Shown: piece after piece, positions 1-5,889 of the stretch
Position numbering within the stretch: position 1 is the stretch's first letter
Layout of the letters: every line of letters starts with the position of its first letter
Assembly: GCA_035317605.1 (NCBI GenBank)
Contig: DATHGT010000189.1
Location: 1-7,450, forward strand
Length of the DNA: 7,450 nucleotides
From: DATHGT01 sp035317605
GTDB taxonomy: Bacteria > Methylomirabilota > Methylomirabilia > Rokubacteriales > CSP1-6
Direction: 5' to 3'
Position numbers and translations under genes: made by a program
Notes under the pieces: model-generated
Told to the model about the DNA's origin: nothing
The model's database searches: none
Seen by the model: only the letters and a program-made list of their open reading frames with translations

Positions 1-341
1 ACGAGCGGCACCATCAGCAGGCTCGAGGTGAACACCGGGATCTTCACCGATGCCGCCAGCTCGCGCTGGAACTTCACGAGGAAGCCGCAGTTGGTGGTGA
101 TGGCGCCGACGCCCTCGCTCTCGAGCGCGAGGGCACCCTCGATGAAGTTCGGCAACAGACCCTCGGCGCCGCCGCGGACGACGCGCTCGGGGCTGGCGCC
201 GGTCACGCGGTGATAGCGCACCGGAAACGGAAACGTGCTCGCGTTCCCCATGTCGCCGGCGATCCGCGGGAACTTCGTGTCGAGCATGAGGATGCCGACG
301 GTAAAGCCATACTGGTTGAAGCCGCCCCTGACGCGATTCAT
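1..341 (-). CDS. Asp/Glu racemase family protein (partial, C-terminus beyond left edge)
   Basis: The first 113 residues of a protein that continues past position 1. It resembles the aspartate/glutamate (hydantoin-type) racemase superfamily: an early beta-strand (YGFTVGILMLD, residues 11-21), then a GDMGNASTFPFPVRY segment (29-43), and a TTNCGF motif (82-87) whose Cys85 is the likely N-terminal-half catalytic cysteine. The second catalytic cysteine expected in this fold would lie outside the window. The proposed start ATG (341-339) overlaps the pgi stop TGA (340-338) in an ATGA arrangement, so translation is probably coupled to pgi. An internal in-frame ATG at residue 19 would cut into the first strand and is less likely. 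Substrate is unknown; members act on Asp, Glu, hydantoins or maleate, and this segment does not distinguish them. Confidence 0.75.
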   Translation of the reverse strand, partial: MNRVRGGFNQYGFTVGILMLDTKFPRIAGDMGNASTFPFPVRYHRVTGASPERVVRGGAEGLLPNFIEGALALESEGVGAITTNCGFLVKFQRELAASVKIPVFTSSLLMVPL

Positions 342-1966
342 GCTTTCCGCTCCCGATAGCGACGAATCAACGCGTTGGTGGAGCTGTCGTGGGACAACGC
401 CGGCTCGGACGGACTCTCCAGCTCCGGCGCGATGCGAACAGCCAGATCCTTGCCCAGCTCGACGCCCCACTGGTCGAACGAGTCGATGTCCCAGATCGCT
501 CCCTGCGTGAACACGCTGTGCTCGTAGAGCGCCACCAGCGCGCCCAGCGTCTCCGGAGTGAGCGTGTCGGCGAGGATCGTGGTCGTGGGCCGATTGCCCT
601 CGAAGGTCCGGTGCGGGACCAGCCAGTCCGGCGTGCCCTCCGCCCGCACCTCGGCCGCGGTCTTGCCGAAGGCGAGCGCTTCGGCCTGGGCGAACGCGCT
701 CGCCACTAAAAGATCGTGATGCCGGCCCAGCGGGTTCAGGCTGCGGCAGAACACGATGAAGTCGCCGGGCACCAGCGGCGTACCCTGGTGCAGGAGCTGG
801 AAGAACGAGTGCTGGCCGTTCGTGCCCGGCTCGCCCCAGTAGACGGGTCCGGTCGCGTAGTCCACCCCCGCGCCGTCCAGCGTGACCGACTTGCCGTTCG
901 ACTCCATGGTCAGCTGCTGGAGGTACGCGGGAAAACGCTCGAGGTACTGATCGTAAGGGAAGACGCCCACGGTCTCGGCGCCCAGGAAGTTCGTGCACCA
1001 GATCCCGAGCAGGCCCCTGAGCACGGGCAGGTTCCGCTCGAACGGCGCCGTCCGGAAGTGCTCGTCCATCGCGTGGAACCCCGCCAGCATCTCGCGGAAG
1101 CCGTCTGGTCCCACCGCGATCATCGTGGAGAGCCCGATGGCCGAGTCCATCGAGTAGCGCCCGCCCACCCAGTCCGAGAATCCGAACATGTGCTCGGGGT
1201 CGATCCCGAACTTGGCCACCTCGAGGGCGCTGGTGGACACGGCCACGAAATGCTTGGCCACCGCGCCCTCGTCGCCGAGCGCCCGCACGAGCCACTCCCG
1301 CGCGGTGTGGGCGTTGGTCAGGGTCTCCAGCGTGGTGAACGACTTGGACGACACGATGAACAGGGTCTCGGCGGGATCGAGGTCGCGCGTGGCCTCGGCG
1401 AAGTCTGACCCGTCGACGTTGGCGACGAATCGAAAGGTGAGGTCGCGGCGGCTGTAGTGACGAAGCGCTTCGTAGGCCATCGCCGGGCCGAGGTCCGAGC
1501 CACCGATCCCGATGTTGACCACGTTGCGGACGGGCTTCCCGGTGTGGCCGGTCCAACGTCCCTCGCGCACACGGGTGGCGAACTCGCTCATCCGGTCCAG
1601 CACCTCGTGGACGCGGGGGACCACGTTCTCGCCGTCCACCACGATCGAGGCTCCGCGCGGGGCGCGCAGGGCCACGTGCAGGGCCGGCCGTCGCTCGCTG
1701 ACGTTGATCGGCTCACCGCGGAACATCGCGTCGATCCGGGCGCGCAGTCCCACGGCCTCCGCGAGCCCCAGCAGCAGCGTGACCGTCTCGCCGGTGATCC
1801 GGTGCTTCGAGTAATCGAGGTAGAGCCCGGCGCCCTCGGCCACGAACCGCTCCCCCCGCCCGGGGTCGCCGGCGAACAACGCGCGCAGGTGCACGTCGCA
1901 GATCCTGCCGTAGTGGTCCGCGAGCGCGCGCCACTCCGGTCGCCGGGTCAGCGTGGGTGTGCTCAT
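338..1966 (-). CDS. pgi: Glucose-6-phosphate isomerase
   Basis: Cytosolic enzyme interconverting glucose 6-phosphate and fructose 6-phosphate in glycolysis and gluconeogenesis. It is 542 residues, close to the roughly 550 of the long bacterial form. Visible family signatures are the sugar-phosphate binding loop GIGGSDLG (153-160), SSKSFTTLET (206-215), the first PGI signature DWVGGRYS (265-272), MESNGK with probable catalytic Glu355, NGQHSF with His386, and the second signature ending in GVELGK with Lys506. All key residues are present, so it should be active. The ATG at 1966-1964 has a strong Shine-Dalgarno (GGAGGAGG) six bases upstream. It lies 16 bases after the M48-like lipoprotein gene and its stop overlaps the start of the racemase-like gene by four bases. 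Co-transcription with the upstream genes is inferred from spacing. Confidence 0.97.
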   Translation of the reverse strand: MSTPTLTRRPEWRALADHYGRICDVHLRALFAGDPGRGERFVAEGAGLYLDYSKHRITGETVTLLLGLAEAVGLRARIDAMFRGEPINVSERRPALHVALRAPRGASIVVDGENVVPRVHEVLDRMSEFATRVREGRWTGHTGKPVRNVVNIGIGGSDLGPAMAYEALRHYSRRDLTFRFVANVDGSDFAEATRDLDPAETLFIVSSKSFTTLETLTNAHTAREWLVRALGDEGAVAKHFVAVSTSALEVAKFGIDPEHMFGFSDWVGGRYSMDSAIGLSTMIAVGPDGFREMLAGFHAMDEHFRTAPFERNLPVLRGLLGIWCTNFLGAETVGVFPYDQYLERFPAYLQQLTMESNGKSVTLDGAGVDYATGPVYWGEPGTNGQHSFFQLLHQGTPLVPGDFIVFCRSLNPLGRHHDLLVASAFAQAEALAFGKTAAEVRAEGTPDWLVPHRTFEGNRPTTTILADTLTPETLGALVALYEHSVFTQGAIWDIDSFDQWGVELGKDLAVRIAPELESPSEPALSHDSSTNALIRRYRERKA

Positions 1967-1971
1967 GGCTC

Positions 1972-1980
1972 CCCTCCTCC
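1972..1980 (-). promoter_or_regulatory. Strong ribosome binding site of pgi
   Basis: On the minus strand the 16-base gap before pgi reads GGAGGAGGGG followed by a few bases and ATG. This is a near-perfect Shine-Dalgarno sequence, better than at any other start in the window. It fixes the pgi start and suggests pgi is translated independently and at a higher rate than the genes that depend on overlap coupling. Confidence 0.75.
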
Positions 1981-1982
1981 GG

Positions 1983-3101
1983 CTATTGTCCCAGGATCGC
2001 CAGGTACTCGCGAATGCGGCGAGCGTCGGGCGCGTCGGCGTCGAGGGCGAGGTAGCGCGCGAAGGCCGCCCGCGCCTGGACGGACTCGCCCTGCTGGTAG
2101 TGGAGCAGGGCGAGCTGGCGGAACGGCTCGGCGTAGCGCGGATTCAGCTCCACCGCGCGCTGGTAACGCTCGACCGCGCGCCGCGTGCTTTCGCTCCGCG
2201 CCGGACCGTCGAGGGCCTGCGACTGCAGGCGATACAGCTCACCGTCGTAGCAGTGGGCGACCGCATCGTTCGGATCCGCCGCCAGCACCCGATCGAGCTG
2301 GCGGCGAGCCAGCGTGAAGCGGCCGGCCCGCGCGTCGAGCGCGGCGTTGTCCCGCACGAGCGACCGCATACGCTCCGTGAACTCCCCGCTTCCCGGAAGG
2401 TCACCGGGACCGCGCGTCGGGAGGCTGTCGCGGAGCAGCTCACGCCAGGCCTCTTGACGTTCGTTCAGACGACGCTGATTTCCGTAGAAGAAGATCTCGG
2501 CCACTTCCCCACGGTTGCCGTCGTCAGCGGCCAGACGGCGGAACACGTCCGCCCCGGCGCGTGCGTCGTAACCGGCCGCGGGGAGTCGGCGCAGCGCCTC
2601 CGCGTCGGCCGCGCGCTCGTCGTCGCTCCCGTACCCGTCGATCGCCACCGCCGTCGCGAGTCGGAGACCGAGTCCGAGCAGAGACGCCCCCACCGGGCTC
2701 AACGCCACCGTCGACATCGGCGCCTTCCCCTCGCGCGCCGCCAGTCGCGACGTATCGCGCCCCGATTCCCTCGCGAGGATCAGCGCCAGCTGTGCCTCGT
2801 TCTCGAGCGCGCTGAGCAACCCCGTATGCACGAACACCCGCCCCCCCGGCATCGTAAACGCAGCGAGCGTCGGATCCGCGATCACCGTGATTCGCAGGCC
2901 CGCATCGAGACGCAGCGCGACCTTCGCGAGATACTCCGTGAGCTCTGACTCGCCGTACGTCCTGACGCGCTGAAGCAGCGTCGCCACTTCCCGATCCGCC
3001 CGCGCCCGCAGCGCCTGCGGAGAAGGCGAAATCGTCGCCGGCGCAGCGCACCCCGCCAGGACAAACAACACGAGGCCCGCCCATTTGACGTGCCCGCGCA
3101 A
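1983..3101 (-). CDS. M48-peptidase-like lipoprotein with TPR repeats; zinc motif degenerate
   Basis: A 372-residue predicted lipoprotein: a short basic N-terminus, hydrophobic stretch (8-16) and lipobox LAGC, with Cys18 as the lipidated residue. Residues about 55-190 look like an M48 (BepA/LoiP-type) metallopeptidase domain, with FTMPGGRVFVHTGLLSALE (82-100), the helix that should carry HExxH, and a DDERAAD segment (160-166) matching the family's third-ligand ExxxD region. At the active site the expected HExGH reads RESGR (111-115), so both zinc-binding histidines are arginine. Residues about 250-368 contain two to three TPR-like helix pairs. It probably acts as a periplasmic or outer-membrane-anchored binding or assembly factor rather than a protease; this is inference. 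The start is TTG (3101-3099) with GAGGG five bases upstream; no in-frame ATG precedes the lipobox. It follows the SirB1-like gene by 22 bases. Confidence 0.85.
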   Translation of the reverse strand: MRGHVKWAGLVLFVLAGCAAPATISPSPQALRARADREVATLLQRVRTYGESELTEYLAKVALRLDAGLRITVIADPTLAAFTMPGGRVFVHTGLLSALENEAQLALILARESGRDTSRLAAREGKAPMSTVALSPVGASLLGLGLRLATAVAIDGYGSDDERAADAEALRRLPAAGYDARAGADVFRRLAADDGNRGEVAEIFFYGNQRRLNERQEAWRELLRDSLPTRGPGDLPGSGEFTERMRSLVRDNAALDARAGRFTLARRQLDRVLAADPNDAVAHCYDGELYRLQSQALDGPARSESTRRAVERYQRAVELNPRYAEPFRQLALLHYQQGESVQARAAFARYLALDADAPDARRIREYLAILGQ

Positions 3102-3106
3102 TTCCG

Positions 3107-3111
3107 CCCTC
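3107..3111 (-). promoter_or_regulatory. Ribosome binding site deciding the TTG start of the M48-like lipoprotein
   Basis: Reads GAGGG on the minus strand, five bases before TTG at 3101-3099. No ATG or GTG is available in frame before the lipobox. This site, together with the resulting signal peptide of sensible length (17 residues before Cys18), supports TTG initiation. Confidence 0.55.
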
Positions 3112-3123
3112 GGAAGAAGCAGG

Positions 3124-3948
3124 CTAGTTGAGACTGGCGATCCGCTGGCGGACGCGACGGAGGTCGCGCTTGACCTTGTCGGCGTCGGGGGCCTTGGGAT
3201 TCGCCCTGAGATAGCGCTCCCACGCGGCGGCGCCGCGCAGCAGGTCGCCGAGCTTGATGAGAAGACTGCCGCGATCGCGCACGAACACCGACGACGGGCC
3301 GTCGAGGACGAGCAGGCGCTCGACGATGGCGAGGCTCTTCGCCCACTCCTCGCGGCGGACGTAGGCGCCCTTGAGGTTGGCGAGCACGCGCGCGAGGATC
3401 TGGCGCTTGCCGACCGGAGCGAAGTGCTCCTCGGTCAGCGTGACCCGGCGGCCCACCGCGCGCGACACCACGTCGGCGGCGCTCTCGTGCGTGAGTACGG
3501 CGCCGCCGTCGAACGGATCGAGCAACACCGACTCCGTGCCCACCAGCGCGCTGACCACGAAGTGTCCCGGCAGCCCGACCCCGTGCACGCGCAGGCCGAC
3601 CCGGCGGCCGACCTCGATCATGACCACCGACAGCGTGATCGGAATCCCGAGCTTGCGCACGAGCACCTGGTTGAGACAGCTGTTCGCCGGGTCGTAGTAG
3701 TCGTCGGCGTTGCCACGAAACCCTTCCTCGTCGAACAGAAACTCGCGCAGCCGATGCAGCGCGCGCAGCGGATCCTCGACCCCGGCCGTCCGCGAGCGCG
3801 CGGCCAGCTCGTCCAGAATCTTGACGTGGTGCTCGGTGACCAGGTCGGGATATTCGACGCGGGCGAGATCGAGCGCGCCCTGGGCGAGGTCGATCTCGTG
3901 GTCGGGAGCGCGCACGAGATCGGTCCAGGACCGGAGCGCAGGGTCCAT
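3124..3948 (-). CDS. SirB1/YchA-family transglutaminase-like protein with TPR-like C-terminus
   Basis: Resembles the SirB1 (Transglut_core2) family: an N-terminal helical part, then FRGNADDYYDPANSCLNQ, KLGIPITLSVVMIEVGRR, GVGLPGHFVV and LLDPFDGG. Positions of Cys, His and Asp match a transglutaminase-type triad (Cys91, His129 and Asp144 counted from the chosen ATG). In many family members the Cys position is held by another residue, so activity should not be assumed. The C-terminal third (about residues 183-268) is helical and TPR-like. The molecular role of this family is not established. The preferred start is ATG 3948-3946, sharing one base with the upstream stop (TGATG) and preceded by GGGGTG; GTG at 3954 would add two residues. 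The gene is followed after 22 bases by the M48-like lipoprotein, which also ends in TPRs. Confidence 0.85.
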   Translation of the reverse strand: MDPALRSWTDLVRAPDHEIDLAQGALDLARVEYPDLVTEHHVKILDELAARSRTAGVEDPLRALHRLREFLFDEEGFRGNADDYYDPANSCLNQVLVRKLGIPITLSVVMIEVGRRVGLRVHGVGLPGHFVVSALVGTESVLLDPFDGGAVLTHESAADVVSRAVGRRVTLTEEHFAPVGKRQILARVLANLKGAYVRREEWAKSLAIVERLLVLDGPSSVFVRDRGSLLIKLGDLLRGAAAWERYLRANPKAPDADKVKRDLRRVRQRIASLN

Positions 3949-4607
3949 CAACACCCCGGCGCGTGGTGGATGCCGGCCATGCTCAGCGCCGCCCGCTGAA
4001 GCTCCTCGGCCAGCGCCAGCGTCTTTCGCGCCGCGGCGGTGGCCGCGGCCTGCGCCTCGGGCGTGGTGGCCAGCCGCAGCAGCAGCGACCGCCCGAGCTC
4101 GTGGTGGTAGCGCTCGTCCGGCTCGATCACGTCGCGATACATGGTGGCGGTCTCGCGGTCTCCCGCGTGCTCGCAGAACTCGATGAACTGCCGGTTCTTG
4201 ACCACCGCGATCGCCTCGCGGGTGAACTGCCCGGCGGCCACGCGCTCGACGGTGGTGCCGAGCGTGGTCAGATAGGTGAACAACGGCCCGTAGCCCTTGG
4301 CCAGCGGATCGAACGCGCCGGGATCGAAGCCGAGCCCGCGCAGCCGGTCGGCGATCATCCGGTAGTGCTTGGCCTCGTCACCGACCTGGCGGGCGAACGC
4401 GAGCTTGACCGAGACGTCGTCGGTGGTGACCAGCCAGCGCGCCGCGATCTCGGTCGCCTCGATTTCATTCTTGAGCGCGACCTTGAGCAGGTTCAGCACG
4501 TTCAGGTCGCCCTCGACCTCCGGCCGCAGGGTCTCGTCGGGGGCCAGCTGCCGGAGCAGACGCTGGTTCTCGGCATCGAGCCGGGCGACGAACTCCTCGG
4601 AGGTCAT
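3948..4607 (-). CDS. Ferritin-like diiron-carboxylate protein
   Basis: A 219-residue, almost entirely alpha-helical protein with the ligand pattern of ferritin-like/rubrerythrin-like diiron proteins. Candidates are Glu48 in helix A (KNEIEATE), E78xxH81 in helix B (DEAKHY), and E165xxH168 in helix D (PDERYHH). The helix C glutamate is less certain: Glu131 gives the 34-residue spacing to helix D seen in ribonucleotide reductase R2, with Glu121 and Glu143 as alternatives. There is no C-terminal rubredoxin domain, so it is not a classical rubrerythrin. Function could be peroxide or oxygen chemistry, iron handling, or an oxygenase; the sequence alone does not decide. The start ATG 4607-4605 overlaps the stop of the upstream receiver-like gene (ATGA); the reading frame stays open further upstream but those residues are low-complexity Arg/Ala/Gly and lie inside the neighbour. 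Confidence 0.8.
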   Translation of the reverse strand: MTSEEFVARLDAENQRLLRQLAPDETLRPEVEGDLNVLNLLKVALKNEIEATEIAARWLVTTDDVSVKLAFARQVGDEAKHYRMIADRLRGLGFDPGAFDPLAKGYGPLFTYLTTLGTTVERVAAGQFTREAIAVVKNRQFIEFCEHAGDRETATMYRDVIEPDERYHHELGRSLLLRLATTPEAQAAATAAARKTLALAEELQRAALSMAGIHHAPGC

Positions 4608-4963
4608 GACGTGGCCACGCCCTCGCGCAGCAGCGCCGGCAGCTCGGCGGTGAGCGTCTCCTTGGTGACCACGCGCTCGCACCGCGCGTGCCAGGGCTGA
4701 GTCTGCCGCGCCACCGCGTGCGTGGTGAACCCGAGCACGGGAACGCCGGCGGCCTCGGCGGCGCCGAGGATCGCTTCGTAGTCGAGCCCGGCGGTCAAGT
4801 CGATCAGCACGAAGCGCGGGGTGCGGCCGAGCGCGGCGGTGATTTCATCGGGCGTGCGCGCGAACGTCAGCGGCACTCCGACCAGCCGCGCGGTCTCCCG
4901 AATCCGCGCCACGAAGAACAGATCCTTGACCACCGCGACGACGGGAGAGTCGCCGGATGTCAT
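4604..4963 (-). CDS. Compact stand-alone CheY-like (receiver-fold) protein
   Basis: A 119-residue protein with the alternating beta/alpha pattern of a response-regulator receiver and no output domain. Proposed strands: VVAVVKD (8-14), FVLIDL (51-56), VPVLGFTTH (74-82) and ERVVTKE (96-102). The ends of these strands carry Asp14, Asp55, Thr80/Thr81 and Lys101, matching in order the acidic pocket, phospho-acceptor Asp, Thr and Lys of CheY, although only one acidic residue is seen at strand 1 and spacings are shorter. Whether it is phosphorylated is unknown; no histidine kinase is in view. The start ATG 4963-4961 overlaps the def stop (ATGA), and its own stop overlaps the ferritin-like start in the same way. 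It may instead be a non-signalling protein with a flavodoxin-like fold. I do not recognise a named family. Confidence 0.7.
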   Translation of the reverse strand: MTSGDSPVVAVVKDLFFVARIRETARLVGVPLTFARTPDEITAALGRTPRFVLIDLTAGLDYEAILGAAEAAGVPVLGFTTHAVARQTQPWHARCERVVTKETLTAELPALLREGVATS

Positions 4964-5514
4964 TCCTGTTCGTCTTGCTCGGTGATCCCGCCGGAATACC
5001 GCTGCCATTCGGCGAGGAACGAGAGCGAGGAGAGATCAACCATCCGGTCGACGTAGACGATCCCGTTGAGGTGATCGGTCTCGTGCTGGATGACCCGTGC
5101 GAAGAAGTCCTTGGCCACGACGTCCATTCGCCCGCCGTCGCGGTCGTAGCCCTCGAGACGGACAGCGGTGTAGCGGGGAACGCGCCCGCGCATGTCCGGC
5201 ACCGAGAGGCACCCTTCCCAGCCGTCCTCGATCTCCTCGGTGATCGGCGTCACGACAGGGTTCACCAGCACGGTGAGCGGAATGTCGGGCGCGTCCGGGT
5301 AGCGCGGATTGGCCGCGACCTCGATCACCGCGATCTGTATCGGCGTGTGCACCTGGTTGGCGGCGAGTCCGGCCCCGTTGTATTCGCGCATGGTCTCGAC
5401 CATGTCGTCGATGAATCGCTGCACGTCGGCCGAACGGATCATCTCGACGGGGACGGGTTGCGCGATCTGTCGGAGGACGGGATGACCGAGGCGCGCGACT
5501 TTCAGGATCGCCAT
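4960..5514 (-). CDS. def: Peptide deformylase
   Basis: Removes the formyl group from the N-terminal methionine of new proteins at the ribosome exit. At 184 residues it has normal length and all three family motifs: GAGLAANQ (47-54), EGCLS (100-104) and HETDH (144-148). Cys102, His144 and His148 are the metal ligands and Glu145 the catalytic acid, so the enzyme should be active. The ATG at 5514-5512 is the only start that preserves the usual ILKVARLGHPVL N-terminus. No Shine-Dalgarno precedes it, but a -10-like TACAAT ends ten bases upstream, which would give a nearly leaderless transcript. It appears to be the first gene of the run ending in pgi and the racemase-like gene. No methionyl-tRNA formyltransferase (fmt), its frequent neighbour, is adjacent. 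Confidence 0.96.
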   Translation of the reverse strand: MAILKVARLGHPVLRQIAQPVPVEMIRSADVQRFIDDMVETMREYNGAGLAANQVHTPIQIAVIEVAANPRYPDAPDIPLTVLVNPVVTPITEEIEDGWEGCLSVPDMRGRVPRYTAVRLEGYDRDGGRMDVVAKDFFARVIQHETDHLNGIVYVDRMVDLSSLSFLAEWQRYSGGITEQDEQE

Positions 5515-5524
5515 GATGCACGAA

Positions 5525-5530
5525 ATTGTA
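5525..5530 (-). promoter_or_regulatory. Candidate -10 box of the def operon
   Basis: On the minus strand this reads TACAAT, five of six matches to TATAAT, and stands out in a very GC-rich background. The expected transcription start would be near 5518-5519, only about four bases before the def ATG. No recognisable TTGACA-like -35 element is seen 16-18 bases upstream; that position is occupied by the edge of a palindrome (5550-5573), which might be a binding site for an activator or repressor. Confidence 0.4.
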
Positions 5531-5549
5531 GCACGCGGTCACCGTCGGC

Positions 5550-5573
5550 CGTTGCGCGCGGCCGCACGCAACG
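5550..5573. repeat. 24-base near-perfect palindrome upstream of def
   Basis: Arms CGTTGCG (5550-5556) and CGCAACG (5567-5573) flank the self-complementary core GCGGCCGC (5558-5565), broken only by one C/A mismatch on each side of the core. It lies just upstream of the candidate def -10 box and next to a second palindrome. It could be an operator or part of a transcription-termination structure for the upstream small gene. Confidence 0.6.
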
Positions 5574-5578
5574 ACGGA

Positions 5579-5612
5579 GGGGCGTCACGCAGGCGCGCCT
5601 GCGCGACGCCCC
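5579..5612 (-). terminator. Strong GC hairpin, possible terminator after the Gln-rich gene
   Basis: Outer arms GGGGCGTC (5579-5586) and GACGCCCC (5605-5612) enclose the 16-base perfect palindrome CGCAGGCGCGCCTGCG (5588-5603), with one A/C mismatch between. It sits 13 bases past the stop of the 5626-5889 gene, where a terminator is expected. There is no T-tract after it in either direction, so it is not a canonical intrinsic terminator. A U-independent terminator, RNA 3' stabiliser or protein site are alternatives. Confidence 0.5.
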
Positions 5613-5625
5613 CTCCGAACTTCAG

Positions 5626-5889
5626 CTACGCGTTGCGCTGACCGGTGCCCTGCTGATCGGGCCTGCGCTGCCCGTCGGGCTTCGGCACCTGTTCGCCCTG
5701 ATGCTGCTGACCACCCTGATGCTGGCCGCCCTGCTGCTCCTTGCCGTCCTTGTCCAGCTGGACCGGCTTGCCGGTCTCTTCCTCGTTGCGCTGGTTACCC
5801 ATGTCGCGATTGCGCTCGTTCATACGACGCTGATTCTCTTGCTGCTTGTCGTGCTGCTGGTTGTCGTGCTTACCCTGGTCCATTGTCAC
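5626..5889 (-). CDS. Small hydrophilic Gln/Gly-rich protein (hydrophilin-like)
   Basis: An 87-residue protein with 20 Gln (about 23%) and 12 Gly (about 14%), many Asp, Glu, Lys, Arg and Asn, and no Phe, Trp, Tyr, Ile, Cys or Ser; only one Leu and two Val. It should be intrinsically disordered and soluble. The C-terminal half has a short repeat (QGGQHQ / GGQQHQ / GEQ). Composition fits the definition of hydrophilins, proteins linked to desiccation or osmotic stress, but no family motif such as the KGG signature is present and the function is unknown. The start is GTG 5889-5887, five bases after GGAGAGGAG; ATG two codons on (5883-5881) is the alternative. The clear ribosome site and the hairpin after the stop support a real gene. 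It stands apart from queG (81-base gap) and def (111-base gap). Confidence 0.7.
   Translation of the reverse strand: MTMDQGKHDNQQHDKQQENQRRMNERNRDMGNQRNEEETGKPVQLDKDGKEQQGGQHQGGQQHQGEQVPKPDGQRRPDQQGTGQRNA
5696..5724. repeat. Two 11-base direct repeats with 18-base period inside the Gln-rich gene
   Basis: CCCTGATGCTG occurs at 5696-5706 and 5714-5724 (plus strand). The 18-base period equals six codons and encodes the QHQGG-type hexad repeat on the minus strand, keeping the reading frame. This suggests growth of the gene by in-frame tandem duplication. Confidence 0.6.

Noticed and set aside
1457..2317. Plus-strand open frame of 286 codons opposite pgi and the M48-like gene
   Set aside because: Arg/Gly/Pro-rich translation with no motif, crossing two well-supported genes; typical shadow in high-GC DNA.
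3085..3999. Plus-strand open frame of 304 codons opposite the SirB1-like gene
   Set aside because: Antisense of a gene with clear family motifs; its composition is typical of a shadow frame.
4608..4682. N-terminal extension of the ferritin-like protein by 25 residues
   Set aside because: The extra residues are low-complexity Arg/Ala/Gly and lie entirely inside the upstream gene; the ATGA overlap start at 4607 is far more likely.
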